From Perca fluviatilis (Eukaryota > Chordata > Actinopteri > Perciformes > Percidae), in NCBI RefSeq assembly GCF_010015445.1, contig NC_053116.1, positions 7,760,085 to 7,824,084 on the forward strand: a DNA stretch of 64,000 nt, written 5' to 3'. Below are positions 1 to 21,322 of this stretch, one piece after another. Positions within the stretch are counted from its first letter, which is position 1; the number at the start of each line of letters is the position of its first letter. The notes beneath the pieces were generated by a model. It searched no databases. It was not told where the DNA came from and saw nothing but the letters and a program-made list of their open reading frames with translations. Position numbers and translations under genes: made by a program.

Positions 1-143
1 AAATGGTTAAAAGTTACTTCATATTTCAGACATGGTGGAGGATTCACTGCATGGCTTATCTGTGAAGGAAATTTTGTGTGCGTCACTTTATGATGTGGAA
101 CAAATGGGACAGGGTTGATTTTTGTTCTCTTCTCTTGTTACAG

Positions 144-4098
<3,955 letters not shown>

Positions 4099-5215
4099 AT
4101 TGATCGATCAACAACCTAACCATGGACACTTGGAGGACTTCATGCCATTCCTTCTTTTTCTTTTTTTTTAGATGTTTTCTTCTCTTCTTAAAAGAGTTGC
4201 TGCAGTGTCTAGTGTGAACTCTACTGAACTCTTTATCTGTGCCTCTTTCAAACACTCTTTGAAACCTTTAAAGCCATTCCTACGATAGTTTTTACAAGGC
4301 TATTGTCCCTCTGACACAAATTGTTTTTAAATGTACAATATTTAAAATGACGCCCCATGTAATGAATGTTTTTAGCACTGAGATGTCCAAAGGTATGACA
4401 TGTAGAGAATTATTTTTCTGTAATTTTCTATTTTCATTGAATGCCTCCTAATCTGGATCGAAACTTCCGTTATAAATACCAATAGCATGATCCTATTACT
4501 ATACCAAGAAGTGGGATTATTACACCTAGTGTAGCTTCTTAATGGAGTCTTTTTGTAATAGGAAAGCTAAAAGAAGACGTGCCACTCTGTTTTAGAAAAA
4601 AGCCTAGGCCAGCACTAGGAACAGTTTAAAATAATGGATTTGGATAGGTTTTGACTTTCTGTGGGAAATACATCCGTCACTTTACTTTTCAGTTGCCCTT
4701 CTGTATGTATGTGTTTAGACTTAAAAAAAAAAAAAAAAAAACCCTTCTGTTCCTTTTTGTTTTCAAGAGTAATAACTGGATCGGAATACTGTTGTACTGA
4801 TGGTTTTCAAACCAAGGGACCAAATATCCTACGTAACTACTGCTTAAATAAATTGTTACATGCAAAATGTTTTGTCGGAGTAGCTAATGTCAGCTGGGGA
4901 CTGATGACACAACTCGGTGCTATGATGGCAGTTGGTCATGTGACGATAAAAATACTGAACATTGACGATATAAAACTATATATATTACACTTGGGTTTAA
5001 TCATATTGAACTATGGTATTTTAGGTGATGCGAGGAGTATTGTTGGTTTGGTTCCTTATATCAAAACTTTAAAAATATCTTGTTTCCCGGTTATAATTAC
5101 GACTTCAAACTAAGTTGATGTGAGCACCATTTACAAGTCGGAAACTCCATCTGTAACGACATATTTGGACGTCCCTAGATTGTCAAACATTTAATAAAGT
5201 TTGTCATATATTTCA
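4099..5215 (+). other. lima1: lima1 3' untranslated region
   Basis: AT-rich sequence follows the lima1 stop and includes an 18-base poly(A) run near 4722. It ends at the AATAAA near 5193. An ORF of 150 codons at 4661-5113 is low-quality translation and is not considered a gene. Confidence 0.7.
5193..5198 (+). terminator. Poly(A) signal AATAAA, probable end of lima1
   Basis: AATAAA is followed by a GT/T-rich stretch (TTTGTCATATATTTC), as expected for a cleavage site. Another AATAAA-like motif near 4846 could serve as a proximal site. Confidence 0.6.
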
Positions 5216-5430
5216 TAAAATCATTTATTAACTTAAAGTTCTTTTGTTTTTAAATATTAAATAAGATGGTGCTATATTGCTGAAATTCAGGAAAGTTGGC
5301 TTAGTTCCTGACCAGTTTTTCTTATGGATATGGAATTTTCCAAAAATAATGAACAGTTATAAAATAGAGCATCACGACAAAAGTCTGGCAACATTGCAAA
5401 ACTATTTAATATAAGAGTGTCCTTGGGTAA

Positions 5431-5510
5431 CCAATAGGAAAGGAGCGCTTTTGTCCCTAGACCAATCGCATTCAGCTGCTCTTTCCCGCTTTTAACGCGA
5501 GTATAAAAGG
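5431..5510 (+). promoter_or_regulatory. Alpha-tubulin core promoter: two CCAAT boxes and a TATA box
   Basis: CCAAT at 5431-5435 and 5462-5466 (candidate NF-Y sites) precede TATAAAA at 5502-5508. Transcription would start near 5530-5535. The whole promoter lies within about 320 bp of the lima1 poly(A) signal. Activity is inferred from motif spacing only. Confidence 0.8.
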
Positions 5511-5531
5511 CATCGCCTAGAAACTAGTGTC

Positions 5532-5629
5532 ATGGCATCTCACGCAGCACTCTTTGAAGCGCAGCAGTGAGAGTTTAATCCGTCTCTTTATCCTTATTTC
5601 AACACATTAAGGACGCAACGTCAGAGAAC

Positions 5630-5632
<3 letters not shown>
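5532..5632 (+). other. Alpha-tubulin exon 1: 5' UTR plus the ATG only
   Basis: The start codon is 5630-5632 and is followed at once by a strong donor GTAAGT. Vertebrate alpha-tubulin genes typically carry just the initiator Met in exon 1, and the next exon opens with CGT (Arg2), restoring MREC. A short upstream ATG frame (5532 to a TGA about 12 codons later) lies at the very edge of the predicted start site and may not be transcribed. Confidence 0.85.
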
Positions 5633-12850
<7,218 letters not shown>

Positions 12851-12939
12851 AAGGTGCTAGTCAAACAGGAAACGATTGATTCCATTCCGTCTTAAATATG
12901 TTCCAAAACTGTTTATTAATTATCAGTTTGGTTGTTCAG

Positions 12940-12945
12940 AATAAA
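12940..12945 (+). terminator. Poly(A) signal AATAAA of the alpha-tubulin gene
   Basis: It lies about 90 bp after the tubulin stop codon, and GT-rich sequence follows. A second candidate (GAATAAAAA) lies near 13128 in the partly duplicated downstream segment. Confidence 0.65.
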
Positions 12946-12983
12946 ACTCCTGTAGGACCAGAGGGGACATCAGCATGTTTATG

Positions 12984-13025
12984 GTTGGAGTTAACGCATT
13001 GGAAGGTGAGGAAGAGGATTATTAA
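12984..13025 (+). pseudogene. Possible relic of a second alpha-tubulin C-terminal tail
   Basis: Read in frame, this stretch gives VGVNALEGEEEDY and then a TAA stop. It resembles the upstream gene's tail [17 protein letters not shown]. The following bases (AAAAGG...CTAG..AAACAGGAAAC) resemble the start of the tubulin 3' UTR at 12849. It looks like the tail and 3' UTR of a partial tandem duplicate; no further tubulin coding sequence is seen. Chance similarity of a short acidic tail is the alternative. Confidence 0.5.
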
Positions 13026-13139
13026 AAGGGACAAAGCACTAGCTAGTTAAACAGGAAACAATTGCTACAAATTAAAGGCATTCCACTGTTAGTCTTTCAA
13101 ATAAGAGTTAGGTTGTTCTGACTAAGTGAATAAAAAAAA

Positions 13140-13193
13140 GTGTGTGTGTATGTGTGGAAATATATATATATATATATACACACACACATATAT
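13140..13193. repeat. (TG)n/(TA)n/(CA)n compound microsatellite
   Basis: TG, TA and CA dinucleotide runs are joined just before an inserted element. Confidence 0.9.
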
Positions 13194-13194
13194 A

Positions 13195-14240
13195 CTAGGG
13201 CATTAACGCGTTATTCGCGACGCGATTTAAGGGCCGAGCATAACGCGTTCATTTCTTTTAATCGCATGCCGCAATTTAATTTATTTTCACTTCACTCGGC
13301 TTTGCGTCGTGCTTAACAGGCGACTATTTTGACCCATTGACGCACTTTGCCATACTTCCTCGTAACAGATCCTACTGCTGCAGCAACAGCAACGTGGATT
13401 TTGGTGCCACTGAAACAGACGTTACAGGCAACAGAAACATCGCTGCACGCGACGGCAGCTAACGTTAGCCTACCGCTGGCTAGTAGCTGGAATAAACACG
13501 GTTACAATGCTGACAGCTGACTCTAAACGGTGTAAAGTTTGTCTGTATTTCATCGTAGAGGGTTCTGACACCGGGATGTAACCGTCTGCAGCTGCCCTTG
13601 TCGGAAAAACACAGACGGTGCGTTCAATGAAACTGGTAACCTACAGCGTTGTGGTGCATTCAAAGTTATTGTTAAATGCCCTTTTCCCATCTGGTGGTTG
13701 TTTTTATCGTTCAACAGCTGTTTACTAGTGAAATAAGTTATTGTTATAGTTATTACATTATTAAATCATTTAATTTTGACCATATGGCCTTAGCAATAAA
13801 TAAGCCGTTCTTTAATGTCGACAACTGTTGTTTAGTACCCTTCTTTTTTTAACTTTCTTAAAAAGTATCGGTTCAGGCACTGTTAAGGCACCGGTACCGA
13901 TTTAAAAGTACCGCTTTAGCACCGGTATCCAAACCAAACAATACCCAACCCTAATATTGACTCTAGATTCAAATGTGTGACTAGATTCACACATTTTTCT
14001 TTTGTTTACAGTAAATAATAAACACAAATCTTAAAATCAAGTTCATAAAGTCACTTTCTTTGCATTCTTTTGATTCCCAATCAATATACCATGATAATTG
14101 CTTTCCATTGTTAATATGTACTTAAAAGGAGTTCTGAAATACAAAATAATAGAATTTTAATCATTTGATAAAACATGCGATTATATAGAAATTTTAATTG
14201 CGATTAATCGCAATTAAAAAAATAATCGTTTGACAGCCCC
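13195..14240. mobile_element. Composite of two interspersed repeats
   Basis: The outer repeat opens with TAGGGCATTAACGCG and closes with CGATTAATCGC...CGTTTGACAGCCCC, with AT-dinucleotide flanks that could be a target duplication. From about 13440 to 13953 it contains sequence shared with the element at 22332-23022, ending ATACCCAACCCTA. The junctions are approximate. Confidence 0.6.
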
Positions 14241-14720
14241 AATATATACCAGTTTGCTCTTAATACATTTCCTGTAAAATGAAGTTGCCTGTCTTTTATT
14301 TTTTTGGGGGGGGGGTTAAGAATGACTAACATGCTGACGTTTAACAGGTGTTTTCCCACGTTCACAGTATTAGTTTAGTGTGTTGGCATGCTAACAGTTG
14401 GTAATTAGCATCAAACATAAAGTACAGCCGAGGCTCATGGGAACTTCATGAGTTTTTGCAGGGTAGGCTGACCACGAGCTACTAGGTTGGGAAACGAAGG
14501 TTTCTGCTCCTGTAGAAGCCAGAAGTCCGTATGAGATAAACCTGATAAAAACATGTTTTAGTCGAGATCTTATGGAGAAAAACTACACTACCCAAAATTC
14601 TAAGCTAACATTGATGGCTCCGATTGGTCCAGCCCTCTGTTACCATGGAAATGTTTACCGAACCTGCGAACGGCTAGAGCGAGTTTCTACCGTTGAAGTC
14701 TGATAGTTTCTGTACACGGT

Positions 14721-15110
14721 GTCACTGCCCGATGTGAGTCGAGCGCAGATGTGAGCATGCTCAGATTTAAACGGTTCACGGCATAACGTGTCATACTGAA
14801 ATTTGTGAAATCCATAAAATAAACTTTTCTCTTTACATACACTAACAGAAGATGGAAATCATTTCAAAAACGTTTTAGCCATCTATGATTGTTTGATTGC
14901 TAACGTTAGCTCAAAACGCCATTCAAGTGACAGCCTTTGTTGTGTTTGATTGCTAACTTGTAGCTAGCAGTCATTTCAAAAACGTTTTAGCCATCTGATT
15001 GTTTTACTGCTAATGTTATCTCAAAAAGCCGTTAGCATCATGTAGGCTACTTGTCGCAAAGTGACGCATGCGCGACTCTAATCTGCGCTCGACTCACATC
15101 AGGCAGTGAC
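14721..15110. mobile_element. MITE with 30-bp terminal inverted repeats
   Basis: The left arm (14721-14750, starting GTCACTGCCC) and right arm (15081-15110, ending GGCAGTGAC) are inverse copies with one mismatch. Inside are two direct copies of a ~60-bp unit containing CAAAAACGTTTTAGCCATC (about 14862 and 14975). No clear target duplication. Confidence 0.85.
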
Positions 15111-16017
15111 TCCCTTTTGTACCTTTGCCTTTTTGAAAATGTATTTTTTATTATTTTTTTGCGCAAAATTGAATTAAATGTTTTAAGGTCACGATTCATC
15201 TCGTAGCTGGTTGGCCTGGTTCCTGGCTTAACACTCTTTATATCAGCATTTAATAAAAGGTCAATCGTAATATTGGAAGCGGAAAAAACACTTTCCGGAA
15301 CCAGAGCAGTTATTAAACTGGGCGGTCACTGTTGAGTTCTATTTAGCTAGAAAAGGTAGTTATACATTACAGTATAATTATAACTGACTTGATGACGCAA
15401 GAGGAAAAGTCATTGGATTCATCCTCTGGTTTCAGTGGAACGTTCGGCCTACGTCTGAACCAAATTTCGTGACAGTCCCATCAAATGGTTGTTGAGGCAT
15501 TTCATTCAACGATCCAGCAACACACCCAACTTATTTCTCGCAAAGAGATCTTGATCTGAATGACGTTACCGGATTAAATAGAGTTCTATCACTGCTGAGC
15601 GGAACACTGAATCAGCGCTGATGCGTTCACTTACAGTTGGACACACTGAAATGTCTTTATTAAAAGTGAACAAATTACAGTGGCTACGGATCTTCCACCT
15701 GAAAAACAAATCCATTCTAATTAGCAAAGAGATTTGTAATTTGACACATTTGGGGATTCACCAAAGTCTTAGGAGGACACGTCATGAAAGTTGGCACAAA
15801 ACGTCACGACAATCCTTCCAAAAGTCGTCGAGGTATTTCAGCTTGGACCAAAGTGGTGGATCGGCCAACCGGCACTGTCTGGCATCCATATCGGCGTGGC
15901 TAGAAAGTCAGGGCACTTTCTAAGAAGTCACACATTGTAAAAGGGGGGGCTGTACTTGATGGATTTTTAATGGCTAATAAGTTATTTATTAATGCTTAAT
16001 AAATCCATTATAAGCCG

Positions 16018-16904
16018 TTAAAGTGATGGTTCGGAGTAACTCACCATAGGGTCCTTTGCACCATGACCTCGAGCCAAACACCCCCCCAGAAGCTTTTTTC
16101 ACCTGGGTCTAACATTGGGTGAGTTAGCGTAGAGTAGCGTTATCAGCTGAATAGCTTAGCACGGGGCTAACGGACCCACGTTTGTATCTCGTAAATGACC
16201 CCACTAATAATGCCCGAAATGATACCAAACGTCTACAAGTAGTACAAATAGGTTATGCACTCATAAAACGATGGATTGTAAAGTTTGTAAGTACACCAGA
16301 AGTTTATGTAAATAACACTTGCCTGCTGGCTTCTGCTCTCTGTTGTTGTTGCTGCTGTAAGACGAGTGCTTAGGGACATCTACAAATTACAACACCGAAA
16401 AGAGATGCAACAAAAATATTTATTAATTTAACTTTTTTTTTAAGTAAGTGCTGTAGTATAACTAGCAGGAGACAAGTAATAATTGAGGTAAGTTTGGAGA
16501 CATTACCTTATTTAATCATTGAATTAATAAATATTTTTGTTGTAACTCTTTTGGTGTAGTAATTTGTAGACGCCTTAACAAGTCGCTAACTGCGGTAGCA
16601 GCAGCAACAGAGAGCAGAAGAGAGCAGGCAAGTGTTCATAAACTTGTGGTGTACTTACAAAACCCAATCCATCGTTTTATGAGAGCATAACGCTATATAC
16701 TAGTGTAGACCTTTGGTATCATTTTAAATTCTGAACTACAAACGTTAGTCCATTAGCCCTCGCTCGCTATTCAGCTGATAACTGCTTACTCCCGCTAACT
16801 CTCCCAATTATTTCGCCCAGGTGAAAAAGCTTCTGAGGGGGTGTTTGGCTCGAGGTCATGGTGCAAAGGACCCTAGGGTGAATTACTCCGAACCATCACT
16901 TTAA
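16018..16904. mobile_element. Large palindromic MITE with TTAA target duplication
   Basis: TTAA (16018-16021 and 16901-16904) flanks ends reading AGTGATGGTTCGGAGTAA and its exact inverse. The inverted similarity runs through most of the element, so about 400 bp on each side could fold into one long imperfect hairpin. TTAA duplication suggests piggyBac-type mobilisation. No coding capacity. Confidence 0.88.
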
Positions 16905-17722
16905 TAAGAACAACTTCTGATGTTGCCAGATTTTTAATCCTCCCACAAGTCACTTGTCTTTTTAAGATCTTTAATTCCAAGAAGACCTTCTAATGCAGTG
17001 GTTCCAAAACTTTTTAGTCTATTTTTTCAATATCGTCACCTTCCTAAAATAATGGCCTACGTCATTTAAGTGGCCTTTATACTAAAGGTGGAGAATTACA
17101 TTACCTGTTCAACTGAGGATGTAGGCAATTTCACCAGAGGTGGCCAGCTCCATGATGAGATGATTTAGGCAAAAAAAAGAAATTACTTTTTGTCAAAAAA
17201 TGACATAGGCCATTACTACTACTACTACTTGGAGTGAAAGTGAATGCTTCAGCCATTTATCCATTACTTTTAGCTATTTATTTCTACCATGTATTCATTA
17301 CTTTTAGCTACCTGTTTAAACATCTCTTATATAACTGCAACATGTAGTGTTCACATCAGAAGGGATTCCCACCACTTTTTCAGGGAAGAACAAGCAGAAA
17401 ATCTAGGTTAAAGTATTTATTAATAACTGTCTGATCAGACTTCATTTTATTAGAAAATGTGAGTATTTATTCATGGTTTACCAGCATTACCAAATTATAA
17501 AGAATAAAACCAGCCAGAGGGATTTTTTTTTTCTTCACAACCTGGCAACCAAAACAAGTTATTGAATTACAACTGATCTCTAAAGTGTTTATAACATTTG
17601 GATTAACCATTAATAAAGTAAACTTACGAACCCTTTATCCTGGGTGACTAATCAACGTCTTCTCCTTTTTTAAAGTACATTTCAAAGAAAACAATCCACT
17701 ACTTTGTTACATTACTGAAACC

Positions 17723-17728
17723 TTTATT
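17723..17728 (-). terminator. Candidate poly(A) signal for spryd3
   Basis: TTTATT on the plus strand reads AATAAA on the minus strand, in the direction of spryd3. It would imply a 3' UTR of about 3.5 kb. Weaker ATTAAA-type signals nearer the stop codon are alternatives. Confidence 0.35.
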
Positions 17729-18828
17729 GATGACCGTACAAGTACTGAACAAGGCCGTTATAGTGCAAGTCAACAAGGCGACGAGTATTACAGAAGACCT
17801 TGGTGAGTCTAGTCACAGACTTTAAACCAGATTTAGCTCGAATTTGGTTGAACCGTGGAACTTTTTGTAAACTGAGATTCGGAGTAAACTTTCGATACAG
17901 GTGACTTAATACCCTGAATGTAGACATCAGCGTCTCATTAACATCTTTGCACTGTCTAGCATAAGAAGGTGAACCGATCAGGCTGTAACAACCTGAACGG
18001 AAGTCTCTATCCAGCCCTGCAGGAGAAGAACACCACCACCACTGATTGACATATTTATCACATCACCAATGGCTCTCAAACAAAGATGCATGGACAACAG
18101 CTAAAAACAAAAAAAATACATACAATCTCCAGCAGATATGTGATTTAATAGTTGACCCTGTCTAGTCATTTCACGTCGCGTTCCATTTCTGGCATCACGG
18201 TCTGCGGTCTAAACGGTGAAACGCTGCAGACGCCTGCTGTATGCACCTCGCGGGAAGGTGCAGAGGAATGTACGTTAAGAGTTTCTGTTGCGGGGCTGCT
18301 GGCGGTGTGCAACGGGCAATTCCACATGTGGAGAGACACCGAGGGACTGGATGGTTTTAGCCGATACGGCATCATGTGTAACTCGTGTGGGAACCAGCTC
18401 CCACTGACACGAGACAACAAAACCGCATGCGTAGGATTTCTGCTCCAGCCCGGAGGTCGCTATCACAGAGCTCAGTTCAGCGGAGTCGGTTTGGGTTAGC
18501 CTACGATCCTGGAGAACCGGTATTAACTCATCCGTAGGAGGGAGTTCCCCAGATTTACACATCAAAGTCTATTTTGCAGGTTTTCATGAGTACTAATATG
18601 TGAAAAAGTTGTAATGTGCACATTTGCTGACATTTAGTTTAAAAGTGCAAAAAAAATAAAAAATACTGGAGGTGTGGAGTTAGAAAGAAGAAGTGCTCTT
18701 TGCTTGAGGCTAGCGGCTCGAGGCTTCGGCTTGTGGTCGAGTTGCATTGTGGGTAATATAGCCAGCAGGTTTTGAAGAAAGAAAAAAAAAAAAGTGCATA
18801 GAATAAAAAAATAAACATATCTTTGATT

Positions 18829-19024
18829 CTGCTGCATCAATCCGCTGCTGCATCCGGGGCTTAGTGCCGCCCAGGGCAATTGTGATTGGTTTAAGTAATA
18901 CAAACAAGCCAAAGCAGCATGCCCCCCCCCATCCCAGAATAGATGGGCAGTGTAGCCAGACCATACACAGCGCTCCACAGATATACACAGCTCTCTAGAG
19001 ATAGGTCTGGCTATGCAAGACTAC
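18829..19024. repeat. Interspersed repeat, family R1, copy 1
   Basis: It shares CAGCGCT(C/G), GGTCTGGC.ATGC.AGACTA and CCGCCCA.G.CAATTG-like blocks with copies at 23915-24251, 40805-41012 and 45177-45498. This copy lacks the left third of the family. Confidence 0.8.
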
Positions 19025-20574
19025 TGCAGCAGCAAAAAGTGATGGCCAAATGCATGTGGGAATTATCTGGGGCTGCAACTAACCGTTATTTCCATCATCC
19101 ATTAATCTGCCTTTTTGTATTTTGATTGAATGATTATCACGGAGTCTGAAAAGAGTGAAAAAAAATGTAAATAAAAAAAATAATCACAGCTGGAGCACCC
19201 TGGTAGCTCAACTGGTAAGCGGAACAGGGCTTTAGCGGGAAGGGGGGGGACTGAGAAAGTTGCAGATGTTCAAATTTTTTCAAAGTCCTGGATCTTCACA
19301 ATAATAAAAGATCAATTCAAATGAAAAGTAATTGTTTGGTCTAGAAAATGACTGAGAAAAAAAAAAAGTTTCTTCAAGTTCAAGGTGATCCTATGCTTGT
19401 GCACGTGCGTGAGCATGGGGGGCCATGGTGATGGGTTTTAAGTGAGCCAATGTTGAGATAGCAGGAAACTCTGGGGGGGGGGGCTGCTGTCCCAATGCTA
19501 TGCAGACACACATGCAGCTAACAAACATCATTGTCCTAATATTAAAAAAAAAACATCCAGCAGTTCATTCTACATATCACTTAGGGCATCATGGAGAACT
19601 AGTTCTCTTAAATCTTATTCATTTGAGCAGACTAAACCTCCAAATATCACATCATTCAAACTTTATAGTGACAACGTGGGAAAGGAAAGGACAAACGATC
19701 CTTCATATGGAGGGCACACATGCAACAGGGAGTCAAACCAACGGACAAGAAACACTAGACCCCAGTAGAACAGCGTGCAGTCCACCCAGCCGCTGATAGT
19801 TGGGTCTGAGGTCTGCAGTGAAATGTCATGTTACTCTGTATGGCTGATGGGCTGTGCTGTTGCATCAGACTGCATTACACTGGAATGTGTATTACTTATT
19901 TTTTGTTTTTTTCCCCGTTTTGTCCACCACCACTGTACTCACGTCTGCCCTAAATGTCTCCCCAGCCCACCAAAGTGCAAAAAAATAAATAAAAATAAAT
20001 TCCCTGAACTTCTGAAACGCACAAGAGAAATTCAAATGTGTATTCTGCACATTCTTTCCCCTATGTAGAAAACATACCTGATGTGTTTCTATACGTTGGT
20101 TGTTCTATACGTTTCTTGTATAACTATTTATATAAAAAAAAAAATAAATAAAAAAAAAAAGACTCTTATCCGTCCACTGTGATGTGATGCTGCCCAGTAA
20201 ACAGCATCTCACTGGAAAAATGAGCTTGGGATTGCCAAAAACCTGGAAGAATCTCACACGTGGATGCTTCTTCTGAAATATTGCAACCGATCCACGGAGC
20301 ACTTCCAGCCAGCGAGGTGGGGCAACAGCAGGACCCTGCTCGCTCACAGGAGGGCAGCCGCACACAGAGAGAGAGGACTGGGAGAGGGAGGGGGGAAGAG
20401 AGAGAGAGAGAGAGAGGGAAAAAAGGTCTATTCCCTGAAACATAAACCACCAACGAGCTCTGACTCGGCACAACTGTTGGCCTCACTATGCTTTCCGGAG
20501 GGGGGGGGGTGACAAATGAAATAAACCAAGTGTGCCAGACCTGATGAAGAGGGAATTAACAGCTCAGTGTTTCT

Positions 20575-20703
<129 letters not shown>

Positions 20704-21187
20704 CGTGCAGAGCAAAGTTGGATGTGAGGTTGATACCAGTACAGATTGCATAGAATTAACAGTTAAGTATCTTCCAGGAGTTGTGTTTTATGTATTTGTT
20801 TTTTTAATCTTGGGGAGGGGGCGGCCGTCTATCCCTGCATGCTGTTAAGCTACACAGCTCGTGTAACACCCCCCCCTCTGCTACTTCCTGGGCCACGAGG
20901 ACGCTCTGGTTGTGTGTGTGTGTTTCTGCGATGACTGTGAAAATGTACAGGTCTTATAAAGAAGAGCGGAGGCGTGCGTCGAGGTGGGGGGGAGGGGGGG
21001 GTGGCGACGACAGCGACGTGCACGTGCGCAGCTGAACCCGGGGGGGAGCGGGCTCCGGCGTGTGTGTGTGTGTTAGCAGCATGCTAGAAGCTACCGTTGG
21101 TGAGCTCTACAGGGGCAGCCAGCTGCACGCAGGGCATCACGAGTCCAGTCCAGTCCAGCCCCCCCCTCCCAACCTCCGGCGCTCTGC

Positions 21188-21322
21188 TCATCCACTGAGC
21201 GGATGCAGATCCACTTTGACCTTCTCTCCGCTGCTCAGCATCCCCACGGTGGGGTAGAGGCCCCCGGGAGGAACCCCCATCTCCCTCCGGCCCATCAGCT
21301 TCCCGTTCCTGGTGAAGAACAC
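21188..21322 (-). CDS. spryd3: spryd3 terminal coding exon
   Basis: Encodes 44 residues from VFFTRNGK to HPLSG plus a TGA stop. The acceptor is CCCTGCAG. It joins in phase 0 to the exon at 25778-25917 (RKVT-VFFT). Confidence 0.93.
   Translation of the reverse strand: MFFTRNGKLMGRREMGVPPGGLYPTVGMLSSGEKVKVDLHPLSG

Larger units (their letters stand above)
14241..17722. other. Intergenic region between tuba and spryd3
   Basis: Non-coding sequence rich in inverted-repeat elements, with AATAAA-like motifs and a G run near 14305. Short ORFs at 15621 and 16182 are without recognisable domains and the second lies inside a palindromic element. No gene is seen. Confidence 0.75.

Noticed and set aside
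4661..5113. 150-codon ORF after lima1
   Set aside because: Begins with a poly-Lys run from a homopolymer and lies in the 3' UTR; no family resemblance.
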